DNA from: Trebonia kvetii
Lineage (GTDB): Bacteria; Actinomycetota; Actinomycetes; Streptosporangiales; Streptosporangiaceae
DNA: 64,000 nt
Assembly: GCF_007827045.1 (NCBI RefSeq)
Contig: NZ_RPFW01000003.1
Span: 1-64,000 of the forward strand
Direction: 5' to 3'
The notes under the pieces were generated by a model. That model was not told where the DNA came from and searched no databases. It worked only from the letters and a program-made list of their open reading frames with translations. A program made the position numbers and the translations under genes. Shown one piece after another: positions 52,331-61,507 of the stretch. Position 1 is the stretch's first letter; each line of letters starts with the position of its first letter.

Positions 52331-53752
52331 CTACCCGACCTTGCTGCAGGGGATCGTCACAAACCACCACTCGTGCACAAACGAATACGCCGTGACGCCA
52401 GGCATGGCACAGGTCTTTGACGCGGCGGCGGCGACGCTGGTCCAGGCCGGGCTAGTGGTACGCCCGTTGGTTACCCGGAAATTCAGCGTAACCGCGACCA
52501 GGAGCAGCGCGGTGAACCCCGCGGCGGGAAGCCAGCGCAGCGCGGCACTGACATGACTCGTTCCCTCCTGCCGTGGCCGCATGAGAGCGACCAGAGCCGT
52601 GTAGAGCAGCATAGCGGGCGCGACAACATAACGCGGCTGTATCACAGGGGTGTTGACGATCACTTCGTCACCGAAGATCGCCAGGCTGTAGGCCGCGGCG
52701 ACTGCCGCCAGGGTCCAGTTCGGGTCGGTGAACCTGGCCGCGGCGAGGCCGATGATGACGAGCACGACGACCCACGCGCCGATCATCAGGGCATGGTGGG
52801 CGGCAACGTTGAGTATGTGCAGCGGTGCGTAGTACCCGCGGTAGTCCGCTCCCGCGCCGCCGAGCGATCGCTCGCCGAACAGCGCCCGCGGCATGACCCG
52901 GGTCAGGTAGTTCCGCAGCACGAAGAACGGGCCGTTGTATCCGTAGCTGAGGTGGTGGCTCTTGCCCAGCAGGGTCTGGCTGAACTGGAGCAGCACGCCC
53001 GTGGCCCATACGATGGCCACGCACCAGGAGTTCCTCGACCGGTCGGCGATCAGCCTCGCGGCCACAAGCGGTGCGAACACCACGCTCAGCACCGCGGTCC
53101 AGGACACCGTCAGCATGACCACGGGCGACAGGATCCGTCCGGCCCTGGTGCCCGGAATCCACAGCAGGGTCCAGAAGGCGCCGTAGAGGCCGAAGAACTG
53201 CACGGTCACCAGGTCGTTGTTGACCTGCGTGTAGGCCAGCGGTATCGCGCAGGCCGGCGCGGCGATGAGCAGCCGCAGCCAGGGGCTGCGCAGATGCGGT
53301 CCGCTGGCGATGTAGGCGACGAGGCCGTACATCGCGTACTGGAGAGCCGCGAAGGCAGCCATCACCCCGGGCGCCCAGCTCAGCGGGAACTCGACGGCGA
53401 TCTGCGTGAGGACGCGGGCGGGCAGCTGGTAGTAGCTGCTGATCGGCGTTGTCATCGTCTGCCAGAAGGACTGGTTCAGCGCCCCGTTGAGCAGGAACTT
53501 CGCGTCCTCGATCCAGATGGTGTTCAGCGAACCAGGGCCGACGGTCCTGCTGAGGCTGATTGCCGCGGCCGCGACGACCCCGGCAACCGCGAGCAGGACC
53601 TTCCGCCGGCCGACGGGGCCGCTCGCCGTGCCCAGGAACAGATCGGACCGCAGCCAGTTGACCAGGATCCCGGCAAGCCCGCGTACGCTCAGCCGCGGGG
53701 TGGTGGCTATGGTTTCACCCACGCCAGTTCTAGTGCCCGTTTCCCGACTCAT
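52331..53752 (-). CDS. polytopic membrane protein, paralogue A of divergent pair
   Basis: A 473-aa protein with about ten membrane helices, likely of the GT-C glycosyltransferase type. It starts at the ATG at 53752 ('SRETGTRTGVGETIATTPRL'). 'GPGSLNTIWIEDAKFLLNGA', 'MYGLVAYIASGPHLRSPWLR' and 'YTQVNNDLVTVQF' are shared almost word for word with the divergent gene at 53943. The luminal Asp/Glu pair 'IEDA' is where GT-C enzymes keep their catalytic Asp. The C-terminus has a conserved Cys pair ('KTCAMPG', 'TIPCSKV'). Probably transfers a sugar from a lipid donor outside the membrane. Confidence 0.75.
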   Translation of the reverse strand: MSRETGTRTGVGETIATTPRLSVRGLAGILVNWLRSDLFLGTASGPVGRRKVLLAVAGVVAAAAISLSRTVGPGSLNTIWIEDAKFLLNGALNQSFWQTMTTPISSYYQLPARVLTQIAVEFPLSWAPGVMAAFAALQYAMYGLVAYIASGPHLRSPWLRLLIAAPACAIPLAYTQVNNDLVTVQFFGLYGAFWTLLWIPGTRAGRILSPVVMLTVSWTAVLSVVFAPLVAARLIADRSRNSWCVAIVWATGVLLQFSQTLLGKSHHLSYGYNGPFFVLRNYLTRVMPRALFGERSLGGAGADYRGYYAPLHILNVAAHHALMIGAWVVVLVIIGLAAARFTDPNWTLAAVAAAYSLAIFGDEVIVNTPVIQPRYVVAPAMLLYTALVALMRPRQEGTSHVSAALRWLPAAGFTALLLVAVTLNFRVTNGRTTSPAWTSVAAAASKTCAMPGVTAYSFVHEWWFVTIPCSKVG

Positions 53753-53942
53753 AGTCGCTTTGCATACCCTCTCACTGGCCGCTTCCAGCCAGAGGATTAG
53801 CGGCACCTCGGTAACAGGGAACTAGCTAACTGTGAGTAAGCCTACTTGTACTCTCGTGAGCTGATCAGAATTACAGACTATTCTGAGGGGTCGCGCGTCT
53901 TCGGCTGACGTGCGCGGATTGCGCAGAAGGACGGACTTTGCG

Positions 53943-55427
53943 GTGACTGAGCAGACGAGCGCTGACTCGCTGAGGCCGACGGCCACGGCGGGCAGCCTCG
54001 GTTATCTGTCGCGTCTTGCCGGCCTGCCGGAATGGCTGAGGTCGGCGCTGTTCCTCCAGTCCTCCGCCGGGCGTCCCGGCTGGCGGAAGATCCTGATCGC
54101 CGTCGCCTTCGTGATCGCCGGCGCCGCCGTGAGCCTTGCCCGCACCGCGGGTCCCGGCGCGCTGAACACGATCTGGATCGAAGACGCGGGCAACTTCCTG
54201 CAGGACGCGCTGCACCAGTCGGTGATGACCGCTCTCACCACCCAGATGAACGGGTATTACGACTTCGTGCCCCGCACGATCACCGCGATCGCGGCGACGT
54301 TCCCGCTCACCTGGGCGCCCGGCATCATGGCCGCGGGCGCCGCGCTCGAGTACGCGATGTACGGCCTCGTCGCCTACATCGCAAGCGGGCCGCACCTGCG
54401 CAGCCCCTGGCTGCGGCTGCTGATCGCCGCGCCGGCCTGCCTGATACCTTTCGGGTACACCCAGGTCAACAACGACCTGGCCACCGTGCAGTTCGTCGGG
54501 CTCTACGGGATCTTCTGGCTGCTGCTGTGGCGGCCGGTGACCCTCGGCGGCCGGCTGGTCGCGCCTGTCATCATGCTCTGCACCACGCTGTCCAGCATCC
54601 TGCCCGTGCTGCTCGCACCGCTGGTGGCGGCCAGGCTGATCGCCGGCCGCTCGAAGACGTCGATCGCCGTCGCCGTGTGCTGGGGCGCTGGCCTGCTCAC
54701 GCAGTGGACGATTCAGTGGCGCGGCATGAGCAACCGGTCGAACACGCTGTTCACCAACCCGGTCTGGATTCTGGGTAACTACTTCACCAGGGTGGTGCCG
54801 CGGGCGCTGTTCGGCGAACTGGCCCTGGGCGGTCCTGGCACCAACGGCGAGGGCCACCCGCTGCCGCTGAGCATTTCCAATATGACGATCCATAACGCTC
54901 TGGTCGTGGTTGCGTGCGCTATCGTGGTGGCGGTTGTCGTCGTCGCACTCGCCAGGCTCACCGCGCCGAACTGGCCGCTCGCGATAACGGCCATGGCGTT
55001 CAGTGTCCTGGTGTTCATCGGTGAGATCGTCGACAACCTGCAGGTCGTGCAGCCGCGATACGTCATCGCGCCCGCACTGCTGCTGTACACGGCGATCGTC
55101 GCCATGCTTCGCCCGCGCGGCGTGACAGGCGGGGAGTTCTCCGCTAGTGAGCCAGAAGGCGGGCTCGGCGGTGACGCTCCCGTCAACGCCGCGCGACGCG
55201 GGCCCTGGCCCGTGGTCGCCGCGGCATGGACTCCGGTCACCGTGTTCGCCCTGCTCCTGGCCGTCGTCGTTGGATTCAACTTCCGCGTTATCAACAACCG
55301 TTCGGAGAGCCCGCCATGGACCGCCGTCATTGCAACCGCCACTCAAACGTGCATGAAACCTGGCATGGGTGACTACGTTTACCGCCATGCCTGGTGGCGG
55401 CTGAATATCCCGTGCAGTAGGGTCTGA
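53943..55427 (+). CDS. polytopic membrane protein, paralogue B of divergent pair
   Basis: About 494 aa, start GTG at 53943 with AAGGA upstream; the frame is open to 53910. It has the same fold and motifs as paralogue A: 'GPGALNTIWIEDAGNFLQDA', 'MYGLVAYIASGPHLRSPWLR', 'YTQVNNDLATVQF', and a C-terminal 'CMKPGMGDYVYRHAWW...IPCSRV' Cys pair. The two genes are divergent from a shared 190-bp region, so they arose by inverted duplication or were paired by selection. A GT39-like gene follows 5 bp after its stop. Likely an envelope glycan enzyme, specificity unknown. Confidence 0.75.
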   Translation: MTEQTSADSLRPTATAGSLGYLSRLAGLPEWLRSALFLQSSAGRPGWRKILIAVAFVIAGAAVSLARTAGPGALNTIWIEDAGNFLQDALHQSVMTALTTQMNGYYDFVPRTITAIAATFPLTWAPGIMAAGAALEYAMYGLVAYIASGPHLRSPWLRLLIAAPACLIPFGYTQVNNDLATVQFVGLYGIFWLLLWRPVTLGGRLVAPVIMLCTTLSSILPVLLAPLVAARLIAGRSKTSIAVAVCWGAGLLTQWTIQWRGMSNRSNTLFTNPVWILGNYFTRVVPRALFGELALGGPGTNGEGHPLPLSISNMTIHNALVVVACAIVVAVVVVALARLTAPNWPLAITAMAFSVLVFIGEIVDNLQVVQPRYVIAPALLLYTAIVAMLRPRGVTGGEFSASEPEGGLGGDAPVNAARRGPWPVVAAAWTPVTVFALLLAVVVGFNFRVINNRSESPPWTAVIATATQTCMKPGMGDYVYRHAWWRLNIPCSRV

Positions 55428-55432
55428 CCGTC

Positions 55433-57109
55433 GTGAATCCGCTAACCGCCCGCCGTGCCTCAGCCGTGGCCGCGCCCGAGGAGGCCGCCGCCCGCCGCCC
55501 GGTGACGGCATACCTGACGTGGATCTTGCCGACCGTCGTGACAGCAGCACTCGGCCTGTACGAAGTCGGCGTGCCGCAGCTGTGGCGTGATGAGCTTGCG
55601 ACTTGGTCGGCAGCGACTCGTACCCTGCCGCAGCTGTGGGCCATGCTGCACAACATCGACGCGGTCCTCGGCTTCTACTACTTCGGCCTGCACGGGTGGA
55701 TGGCGGTGTTCGGCGATTCGCCGACGGCGATGCGCATCCCGTCCGTCATCGCCATGACGGCCACCGCCTCGGTGGTCGCGCTGATCGGACGCCGGCTCGG
55801 CGGCAATCTCACCGGCCTCGCGAGCGGCCTTGTCTTCGCGCTGATCCCCAGCGTCTCCAGGTACGCGCAGGAGGCCAGGCCCTACGCGTTCGCGATGTTC
55901 TTCGCGGCGCTCGCCACGCTGATGTTCCTGCGGGCCATGGAGCGGCCGGCCTGGTCTCGCTGGGCTATCTACGCGGTAGTGGTCGCCGCGGCGGGAGCGG
56001 CCAACCTGATCGCCGTCACCGTCGTCGCGGGGCACCTGGCCATCGTTTTGTGGGATTTCTGCCAGCGCACCGTGCGCGTCGGCGGCGACGGGGACGGCGG
56101 CAAGGCACTGCCCGGCGGGCGGCTTGATCCCCAGGGGACACCGCTGCTGCTTATGCGGCGGTTCCTGATCGCGGCGGTCGCCGGCGGACTGCTCGTCACC
56201 CCGCTTGTCATCGCTGGTCACACGCAGCAGGGCTGGCAGATCGGCCAGCAGGTGGAGCCGCACGTCGCTCAGCTCTTCGGCATCAGCGGCGGGCTGTGGC
56301 AGGAGCTGTTCGCCTCCATTCCCGTCGCGGCCCTGGTCATACTGCTCTCGATCGCGGCCCTGGTGGCGGGCGCCGACGCCCGGCAGCGGGTCATCGCCGG
56401 CTACGCCATCGCTTTCGCGATCGCCCCGGTGATCGCCGTCTGGTTCATCTCTCGCGGACCCTGGTCCTACTGGACCTTCAGGTACATGCTGTTCAGCCTG
56501 ACAGGCTGGGCGGTCGCGGCCGGCCTGGGCATCACCTATCTCACCGAGCGCGCCAAGGCTACCCGGCTGGCACGGCTGAGCGGTGTCCTCTCGCCCCGGT
56601 ACGCCGTGGCGGCCATCGCCGTCGTGCTTGTCGGCCTGGCCGGAGTCCACGACCAGCTGGCGATCCGGCGCAACGTGGCGCACAACCTGTGGGCCTACCC
56701 CTCGCAGCCGCCCAACGGCACGGCGGTGGACTACCGGGCCGCGGCGCGCATCGTGGCGGAGCGGGCCAGGCCGGGCGACGCCATCGCCTACCAGCTGAGC
56801 GACCAGAACCACTACCAGGTCGACACCAGCCTCAACTACTACCTCAATGGCGTGAAGAACAGGCCGGCGCCGGTCTTCCAGGCCCAGTCCCAGATCCAGG
56901 CGGAGTCGCTGCAGCCGGTCCAGTGCGTCGACCCGTCCGCGTGCATCTCCGGCACGCCGCGGATCTGGGTCGTCTACGTCACGCACCTGGCGGGCGATCC
57001 GTTCTCCGCGCTTCCCGGTAACGAGGAGGCGCTGCTCCAGGTGCTCGGCTACTACACGGTGACGCAGTGGCAGGAGAACGGGATCACTGTCGCGCTGCTC
57101 AACGTCTAG
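55433..57109 (+). CDS. GT39-like membrane mannosyltransferase
   Basis: A 558-aa polytopic protein. 'VGVPQLWRDELATWSAATRT' near residue 45 carries the Asp-Glu (RDE) motif of GT-C/PMT-type glycosyltransferases. 'GDSPTAMRIPSVIAMTATAS' and 'VSRYAQEARPYAFAMFFAAL' (QEARPYA) are typical of family 39 members. The C-terminal soluble part ends 'ENGITVALLNV'. It would use polyprenyl-phosphate-linked sugar on the outer face of the membrane. It starts 5 bp after paralogue B and is clearly in its operon. Confidence 0.86.
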   Translation: MNPLTARRASAVAAPEEAAARRPVTAYLTWILPTVVTAALGLYEVGVPQLWRDELATWSAATRTLPQLWAMLHNIDAVLGFYYFGLHGWMAVFGDSPTAMRIPSVIAMTATASVVALIGRRLGGNLTGLASGLVFALIPSVSRYAQEARPYAFAMFFAALATLMFLRAMERPAWSRWAIYAVVVAAAGAANLIAVTVVAGHLAIVLWDFCQRTVRVGGDGDGGKALPGGRLDPQGTPLLLMRRFLIAAVAGGLLVTPLVIAGHTQQGWQIGQQVEPHVAQLFGISGGLWQELFASIPVAALVILLSIAALVAGADARQRVIAGYAIAFAIAPVIAVWFISRGPWSYWTFRYMLFSLTGWAVAAGLGITYLTERAKATRLARLSGVLSPRYAVAAIAVVLVGLAGVHDQLAIRRNVAHNLWAYPSQPPNGTAVDYRAAARIVAERARPGDAIAYQLSDQNHYQVDTSLNYYLNGVKNRPAPVFQAQSQIQAESLQPVQCVDPSACISGTPRIWVVYVTHLAGDPFSALPGNEEALLQVLGYYTVTQWQENGITVALLNV

Positions 57110-57143
57110 ACCCTGGAACGCACGCGCGTTCAGGCGGGCGCGG

Positions 57144-57755
57144 TCAGGACGACTGCTTGCGCAGCAGGTCGAGGTAGGCGGTGCAGTCCTCGTAACGCGG
57201 CAGTTGCCCGGCCTGCCGCGCCTCCTCGAGGGTGGGCGCCGCCGCGTCCTTGGGCGACAGCAGCGGAGCGCCGCCGATCTCGCCGAGCGGCCAGTCGATG
57301 CCGATCGCCGGGTCGAGCGGGTGCACGCCGTGCTCGCGGCCCGGGGCATACGGCGTCGAGCAGAGGTAGACCAGGGTCGCGTCGTCGGTCAGCGCCATGA
57401 AGGCGTGCCCCAGACCCTCCGAGATGAACACCGAGCGGCGGGACGTCGAATCGAGCCCGACGGCCTCCCACTCGCCGAACGTGGGAGAGCCGACCCGGAT
57501 GTCGATGATCACGTCGAGCCCCGCCCCGGCCAGGCAGCTCACGTACTTGGCCTGTCCAGGCGGCACGTCGGCATAGTGAATGCCCCTGATCACACCGCGC
57601 TGCGACACAGAGCAGTTGACCTGCGCGATGTCCAGCCGGTAACCGAGGTCGGCGGCGAACTCCGCGCCCCGGAATTGCTCGGCGAAACTGCCCCGGTCGT
57701 CGCCATGCACCGTGGGGGTGTAGACCCAGGCGCCTTCGATGCCAAGTGGTTGCAC
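57144..57755 (-). CDS. dTDP-4-dehydrorhamnose 3,5-epimerase-like protein (RmlC)
   Basis: A 203-aa cupin epimerase. 'VHGDDRGSFAEQFRGAEFAA' and 'QRGVIRGIHYADVPPGQAKY' (catalytic His in RGIHY) lead the fold; 'DIRVGSPTFGEWEAVGLDST', 'FISEGLGHAFMALTDDATLV' and 'YLCSTPYAPGREHGVHPLDP' complete it. It makes dTDP-L-rhamnose precursors, or a related 6-deoxyhexose, for cell-surface glycans. The companion rmlABD genes are not in the window. Transcribed opposite to the GT39 gene. Confidence 0.92.
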   Translation of the reverse strand: MQPLGIEGAWVYTPTVHGDDRGSFAEQFRGAEFAADLGYRLDIAQVNCSVSQRGVIRGIHYADVPPGQAKYVSCLAGAGLDVIIDIRVGSPTFGEWEAVGLDSTSRRSVFISEGLGHAFMALTDDATLVYLCSTPYAPGREHGVHPLDPAIGIDWPLGEIGGAPLLSPKDAAAPTLEEARQAGQLPRYEDCTAYLDLLRKQSS

Positions 57756-57770
57756 GCGACGACCCTACCA

Positions 57771-57820
57771 GGGCAGAAAACCGGACGGCCCGGCCCCGTT
57801 GCAGGGTGCCGGGCCGTCCG
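57771..57820 (-). terminator. intrinsic terminator of second cold-shock gene
   Basis: 13-bp arms CGGACGGCCCGGC (57782-57794) and GCCGGGCCGTCCG (57808-57820); on the minus strand the stem is followed by CCGGTTTTC, a short T-tract. Confidence 0.75.
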
Positions 57821-57835
57821 TTGGAGCTTGAGATC

Positions 57836-58039
57836 TTAGGAGACGATGACGACCTTCTCGGCCTGCTGTCCCCGGTCGCTCTGCGTGATCTCGAACTCGA
57901 CCCGCTGGCCCTCTTCGAGGCTGCGGTAGCCATCCGCCTGAATCGCGGAAAAGTGGACGAAGACGTCCTTGCCACCGTCGACGGCGATAAAGCCGTATCC
58001 CTTGTCCGGGTTGAACCACTTGACGGTGCCCTGAGCCAT
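57836..58039 (-). CDS. cold-shock protein (CspA family), second copy
   Basis: A 67-aa cold-shock domain RNA chaperone: '[20 protein letters not shown]', RNP1 'KGYGFI' and RNP2 'VFVHF', ending '[10 protein letters not shown]'. The ATG at 58039 is the start; a longer open frame upstream is untranslated leader, as is usual for csp mRNAs. A clear terminator follows. It is related to, but not identical with, the protein at 29823-30026. Confidence 0.95.
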   Translation of the reverse strand: MAQGTVKWFNPDKGYGFIAVDGGKDVFVHFSAIQADGYRSLEEGQRVEFEITQSDRGQQAEKVVIVS

Positions 58040-58204
58040 TCCAAACAACTCCCTAACTGCTGCTCGGGCTTCGAGCCCCGCCCTTGCAACCGCGGAACCC
58101 GTTGATCGCGACCTTACGCGGCAACGACCAGAAAAGACCTTACCGCTTGCGCGGGGCCGATGACGCCAGATAGCCGTCAATCACATCAACGCGCACAGTA
58201 ATGA

Positions 58205-59473
58205 TCACCCGTGGAATTGCTCGAACTCCTCGATGGTCGGCTTAATGGCCGCGGGAACGGTGACAGATGACGCGACCGCGTCGAGCGTCTTGAGTCCGTC
58301 ACCGGAGTTGATGATGACAGTTTCCGCGTCGGGGTCGAGCTGGCCGTCGGCGAGCAGCTTGCGCAGCACGCCGACGGTCACACCGCCCGCGGTCTCGCCG
58401 AACACGCCCTGGCTGCGCGCGAGCAGCCGCATCGAGTCCACCACCTCGGCGTCGGAGACGTCCGCCACCGCGCCGCCTGTCCTGCGGACCACGTCGAGCA
58501 CGTACGGGCCGTCGGCCGGGTTGCCGATCGCCAGCGACTTCGCGATTGTGTCCGGCTTCACCGGGCGCACCACGTCCCAGCCCTTGGCGAACGCGTCGGA
58601 TACCGGCGCGCAGCCGGACGCCTGCGCGCCGAACACCTTCCACGGCTTGCCGTCGACCAGGCCGAGCTCGGTGAGCTCGGTGAATCCCTTGTCGATCTTG
58701 ACGAGCTGCGCGCCCGACGCGACCGGCACGACGATCTGGTCGGGCAGCCGCCAGCCGAGCTGCTCGGCGATCTCGAAGCCGAGTGTCTTCGAGCCCTCCG
58801 CGTAGTACGGGCGGACGTTCACGTTGACGAACGCCCAGTCCTCGTGCTCGCCGGCCAGCTCGGAGGCCAGCCTGTTCACGTCGTCGTAGTTGCCGTCCAC
58901 CGTGACGAAGGTGCCACCGTACACGGCGGTGGTGAGGATCTTCTGCTCCTCGAGGTTGGCGGGAACCATGACAACGGACCGGATGCCCGCCCTGGCGGCC
59001 GCCGCGGCCACCGCGTTGGCCAGGTTTCCCGTCGACGGGCAGGCGAGGACCTTGAAGCCCATCTCGGTGGCAGCGGCAAGCGCCACCGCGACCACCCGGT
59101 CCTTGAACGAATGGGTCGGGTTACCGCTGTCGTCCTTGATCCACAGCCGCCGCATCCCGAGTTCGGCGGCCAGCCCGTCGGCGCGGATGAGCCTCGTGTA
59201 GCCGGGCTCGGTGGTCGGCCGGCTCGCGATGTCCTGCGGGACGGGGAGCAGCGCCGCGTAGCGCCAGATGTTCTTCGGGCCCGCCTCGATGTCGGCCCTT
59301 GTCAGCCGCGGGAAGTCGTAGCCGACCTCCAGCGGCCCGAAACACTGGTCGCAGGCGTAGAACGGGCCGAGCGGCACGGTGTTGCCGCATTCGCGGCAGG
59401 TGAGTCCGGTTGCGTTGCCGAGACGGAGGACCCCGGTCTCATCAGCGGGGCACGCGTCGGTCCGAGCGATCAT
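58205..59473 (-). CDS. thrC: threonine synthase
   Basis: A 422-aa PLP enzyme that converts O-phosphohomoserine to threonine. Features: an N-terminal zinc-ribbon-like 'CRECGNTVPLGPFYACDQCF', the PLP lysine in 'DSGNPTHSFKDRVVAVALAA', 'KVLACPSTGNLANAVAAAAA', and the phosphate loop 'VPVASGAQLVKIDKG'. The frame is open to 59515 but the ATG at 59473 fits the family. It stands alone here, apart from other threonine genes. Confidence 0.94.
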   Translation of the reverse strand: MIARTDACPADETGVLRLGNATGLTCRECGNTVPLGPFYACDQCFGPLEVGYDFPRLTRADIEAGPKNIWRYAALLPVPQDIASRPTTEPGYTRLIRADGLAAELGMRRLWIKDDSGNPTHSFKDRVVAVALAAATEMGFKVLACPSTGNLANAVAAAAARAGIRSVVMVPANLEEQKILTTAVYGGTFVTVDGNYDDVNRLASELAGEHEDWAFVNVNVRPYYAEGSKTLGFEIAEQLGWRLPDQIVVPVASGAQLVKIDKGFTELTELGLVDGKPWKVFGAQASGCAPVSDAFAKGWDVVRPVKPDTIAKSLAIGNPADGPYVLDVVRRTGGAVADVSDAEVVDSMRLLARSQGVFGETAGGVTVGVLRKLLADGQLDPDAETVIINSGDGLKTLDAVASSVTVPAAIKPTIEEFEQFHG

Positions 59474-59843
59474 GGGGCGAGGCCTCTCTCTCCCATCTTT
59501 CCCAGCGGTCACCATGACCGCAGGCCGGACTTGGCACCAGTCGCGCGCTTGCCTCGCCTTACTGAGGTTGCGTTACCGCGATGGTTGCCGGGGCTTCACA
59601 GGGCCGATCCCTCCACCCCTCTGGATGAGGTATTCAGTTATCGCCCGGGGGGGACGACCCCCGTACCCCCCGATGCGCGCCCGATGGCAAAAAGCCGCCA
59701 TCGTATCGGCGCGCCTGGGCACTTGGTGCCCGCCGCGCGGGGTACCGGGCATCTCCTGCCGGGTACTAGCTGGTAACACTGTAACCGATCTATCCGCGCC
59801 CCCGGCAACGGGGTTATTAAGCCCTCAATTAGGCTAGCGCCAT
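59474..59843. other. divergent promoter region
   Basis: 370 bp between thrC and otsA. It contains CGGGGG/CCCCCG arms at 59646-59651 and 59658-59663. Promoters for both genes must lie here; no further gene. Confidence 0.45.
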
Positions 59844-61298
59844 ATGACAAACGACCCGAGTCGGCTACTCATTGTCGCCTCGAACCGGGGACCCGTTTCC
59901 TACGGTCAGGCCGCGGACGGGTCGCTGACCGCCAGGCGAGGCGGCGGCGGCATGGTGTCGGGGCTGATGTCGGGGCTCGGCGCGGTGGCGGCGGACGGCG
60001 GCGGGCTCTGGCTGTGCGCCGCGCTCAGCGAGGCCGACAGGGAGGCCGCGAGGCACCCGGAGCTGGCGGCAGTCGGCCCTGGCGAGGTTCCGGTGCGGAT
60101 GCTCGACATCCCGGCAGGGGTGTTCGACAAGGCGTACAACGGCATCGCCAACTCAGTCCTCTGGTTCGTGCACCACATGCTCTTCGACACGCCGAATCAG
60201 CCGCATTTCGACGCGGCGTTCCGCGCGGACTGGACCGCGTACGTCGCCTACAACGAGGCCTTCGCGGACGCCCTCGCGCAGGAGTGCGGCCAGGGGACCC
60301 GGGTACTGATCCAGGACTACCATCTGTCGCTCGCGCCGCGACTGCTCCGCGACCGCCATCCGGCGGCGCGGATCGCGCATTTCGAGCACACCCCGTGGGC
60401 GCCGCCCGAGTACTACCAGATGCTGCCCGACGACGTGGCCATCGCGGTTCTCGACGGCATGCTCGGCGCCGATCACGTCGGCTTCCTGGCCGCACGCTGG
60501 GCGGATGCCTTCCTTGACTGCTGCGAGCGGGTGCTCGGCGCGCAAGTGACCAGGACCCGCGCGGGCGCCGGCCGGGTCGCCTACCGGGACCGGGTGACCG
60601 CGGTGGCGGTGCATCCGCTCGGCGTGGACGCCGCCGAACTGCGCGCGCGGGGCCGCGAGGCCGACGTCCGTGCGCACGCGCGACTGCTCGCTGAGCTGGC
60701 CGGCGGCAGGCAGCTGATCGTGCGGGTTGACCGCACGGAGCTGTCCAAGAACATGGTGCGCGGCCTCGCCGCCTACCGTGAGCTGCTGCGCACCAGGCCG
60801 GAGTGGCGCGGCCGTGTGACGCATCTCGCTTTCGCCTACCCGTCGCGCTCCGCGCTTCCCGAGTACCAGGCCTATACGGCGCGCGTCCACGAGCTGGCAG
60901 CGGAGATCAGCGCCGAGTTCCGGACGCCGGCCTGGGAACCGCTTATCCTAGACCTAAAGGACGATTACCCGCGCTCGCTCGCCGCGTGCGGGATCGCCGA
61001 TGTGCTCCTTGTGAACCCGATTAGGGACGGCATGAACCTGGTGGCTGAGGAAGGGCCGATCCTGAGCGAGCGCGGCTGCGCGCTCGTGCTCTCCCGGGAG
61101 GCCGGTGCTGCCGCGCTTGTTGGTGAGGCGGCACTCCTCGTGAACCCTTATGATGTCAGCGCCACCGCTGACGCCCTGCATGCCGGCCTGGCCATGCAGG
61201 CCGCCGAGCGGCAGCGACGCAGTGCGGCGATCGCGAGCGCCGCCACTGCCCGCGCACCGCGGCGCTGGCTGGCCGAACAGGTCGAGGCTCTTGGCTGA
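59844..61298 (+). CDS. otsA: trehalose-6-phosphate synthase (GT20)
   Basis: A 484-aa GT-B enzyme that joins UDP- or GDP-glucose to glucose 6-phosphate. 'RLLIVASNRGPVSYG' and 'RRGGGGMVSGLMSGL' form the N-terminal nucleotide loop. Family features follow: 'YLHDYHL'-type 'LIQDYHLSLAPRLLRDRHPA', 'RVDRTELSKNMVRGLAAYRE' and 'PIRDGMNLVAEEGPI'. Together with otsB (50050-51051) it completes trehalose synthesis, used for osmotic and desiccation tolerance. ATG start after a weak ribosome binding site. Trehalose could also feed trehalose mycolates in some relatives, not inferable here. Confidence 0.92.
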   Translation: MTNDPSRLLIVASNRGPVSYGQAADGSLTARRGGGGMVSGLMSGLGAVAADGGGLWLCAALSEADREAARHPELAAVGPGEVPVRMLDIPAGVFDKAYNGIANSVLWFVHHMLFDTPNQPHFDAAFRADWTAYVAYNEAFADALAQECGQGTRVLIQDYHLSLAPRLLRDRHPAARIAHFEHTPWAPPEYYQMLPDDVAIAVLDGMLGADHVGFLAARWADAFLDCCERVLGAQVTRTRAGAGRVAYRDRVTAVAVHPLGVDAAELRARGREADVRAHARLLAELAGGRQLIVRVDRTELSKNMVRGLAAYRELLRTRPEWRGRVTHLAFAYPSRSALPEYQAYTARVHELAAEISAEFRTPAWEPLILDLKDDYPRSLAACGIADVLLVNPIRDGMNLVAEEGPILSERGCALVLSREAGAAALVGEAALLVNPYDVSATADALHAGLAMQAAERQRRSAAIASAATARAPRRWLAEQVEALG

Positions 61299-61507
61299 CC
61301 ATAAGCCACGATGGCGTTACGCTCCGTGTCTGATCGTTCGGATACGGGTAGAACGGCACTGTGGTGGTAGTGGTCCGGAAGAATCGGACCTGTGCGGAAC
61401 AAGCACGTATAGCCTCAATATCTTCCTATAATTCAGAACGCCCGCTGGGTGCGCCTTGGTGCCCGGCACGAGACTGGGATCAGCCCAGACGCAGATGGGT
61501 TCCTTCA

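Noticed and set aside
54002..57349. Long minus-strand frames antisense to the membrane protein and GT39 genes
   Set aside because: High-GC shadow frames with no domain content; the plus-strand proteins have clear families and helices.
59646..59663. Terminator between thrC and otsA
   Set aside because: The two genes are divergent, the stem is only 6 bp, and no T-tract follows.
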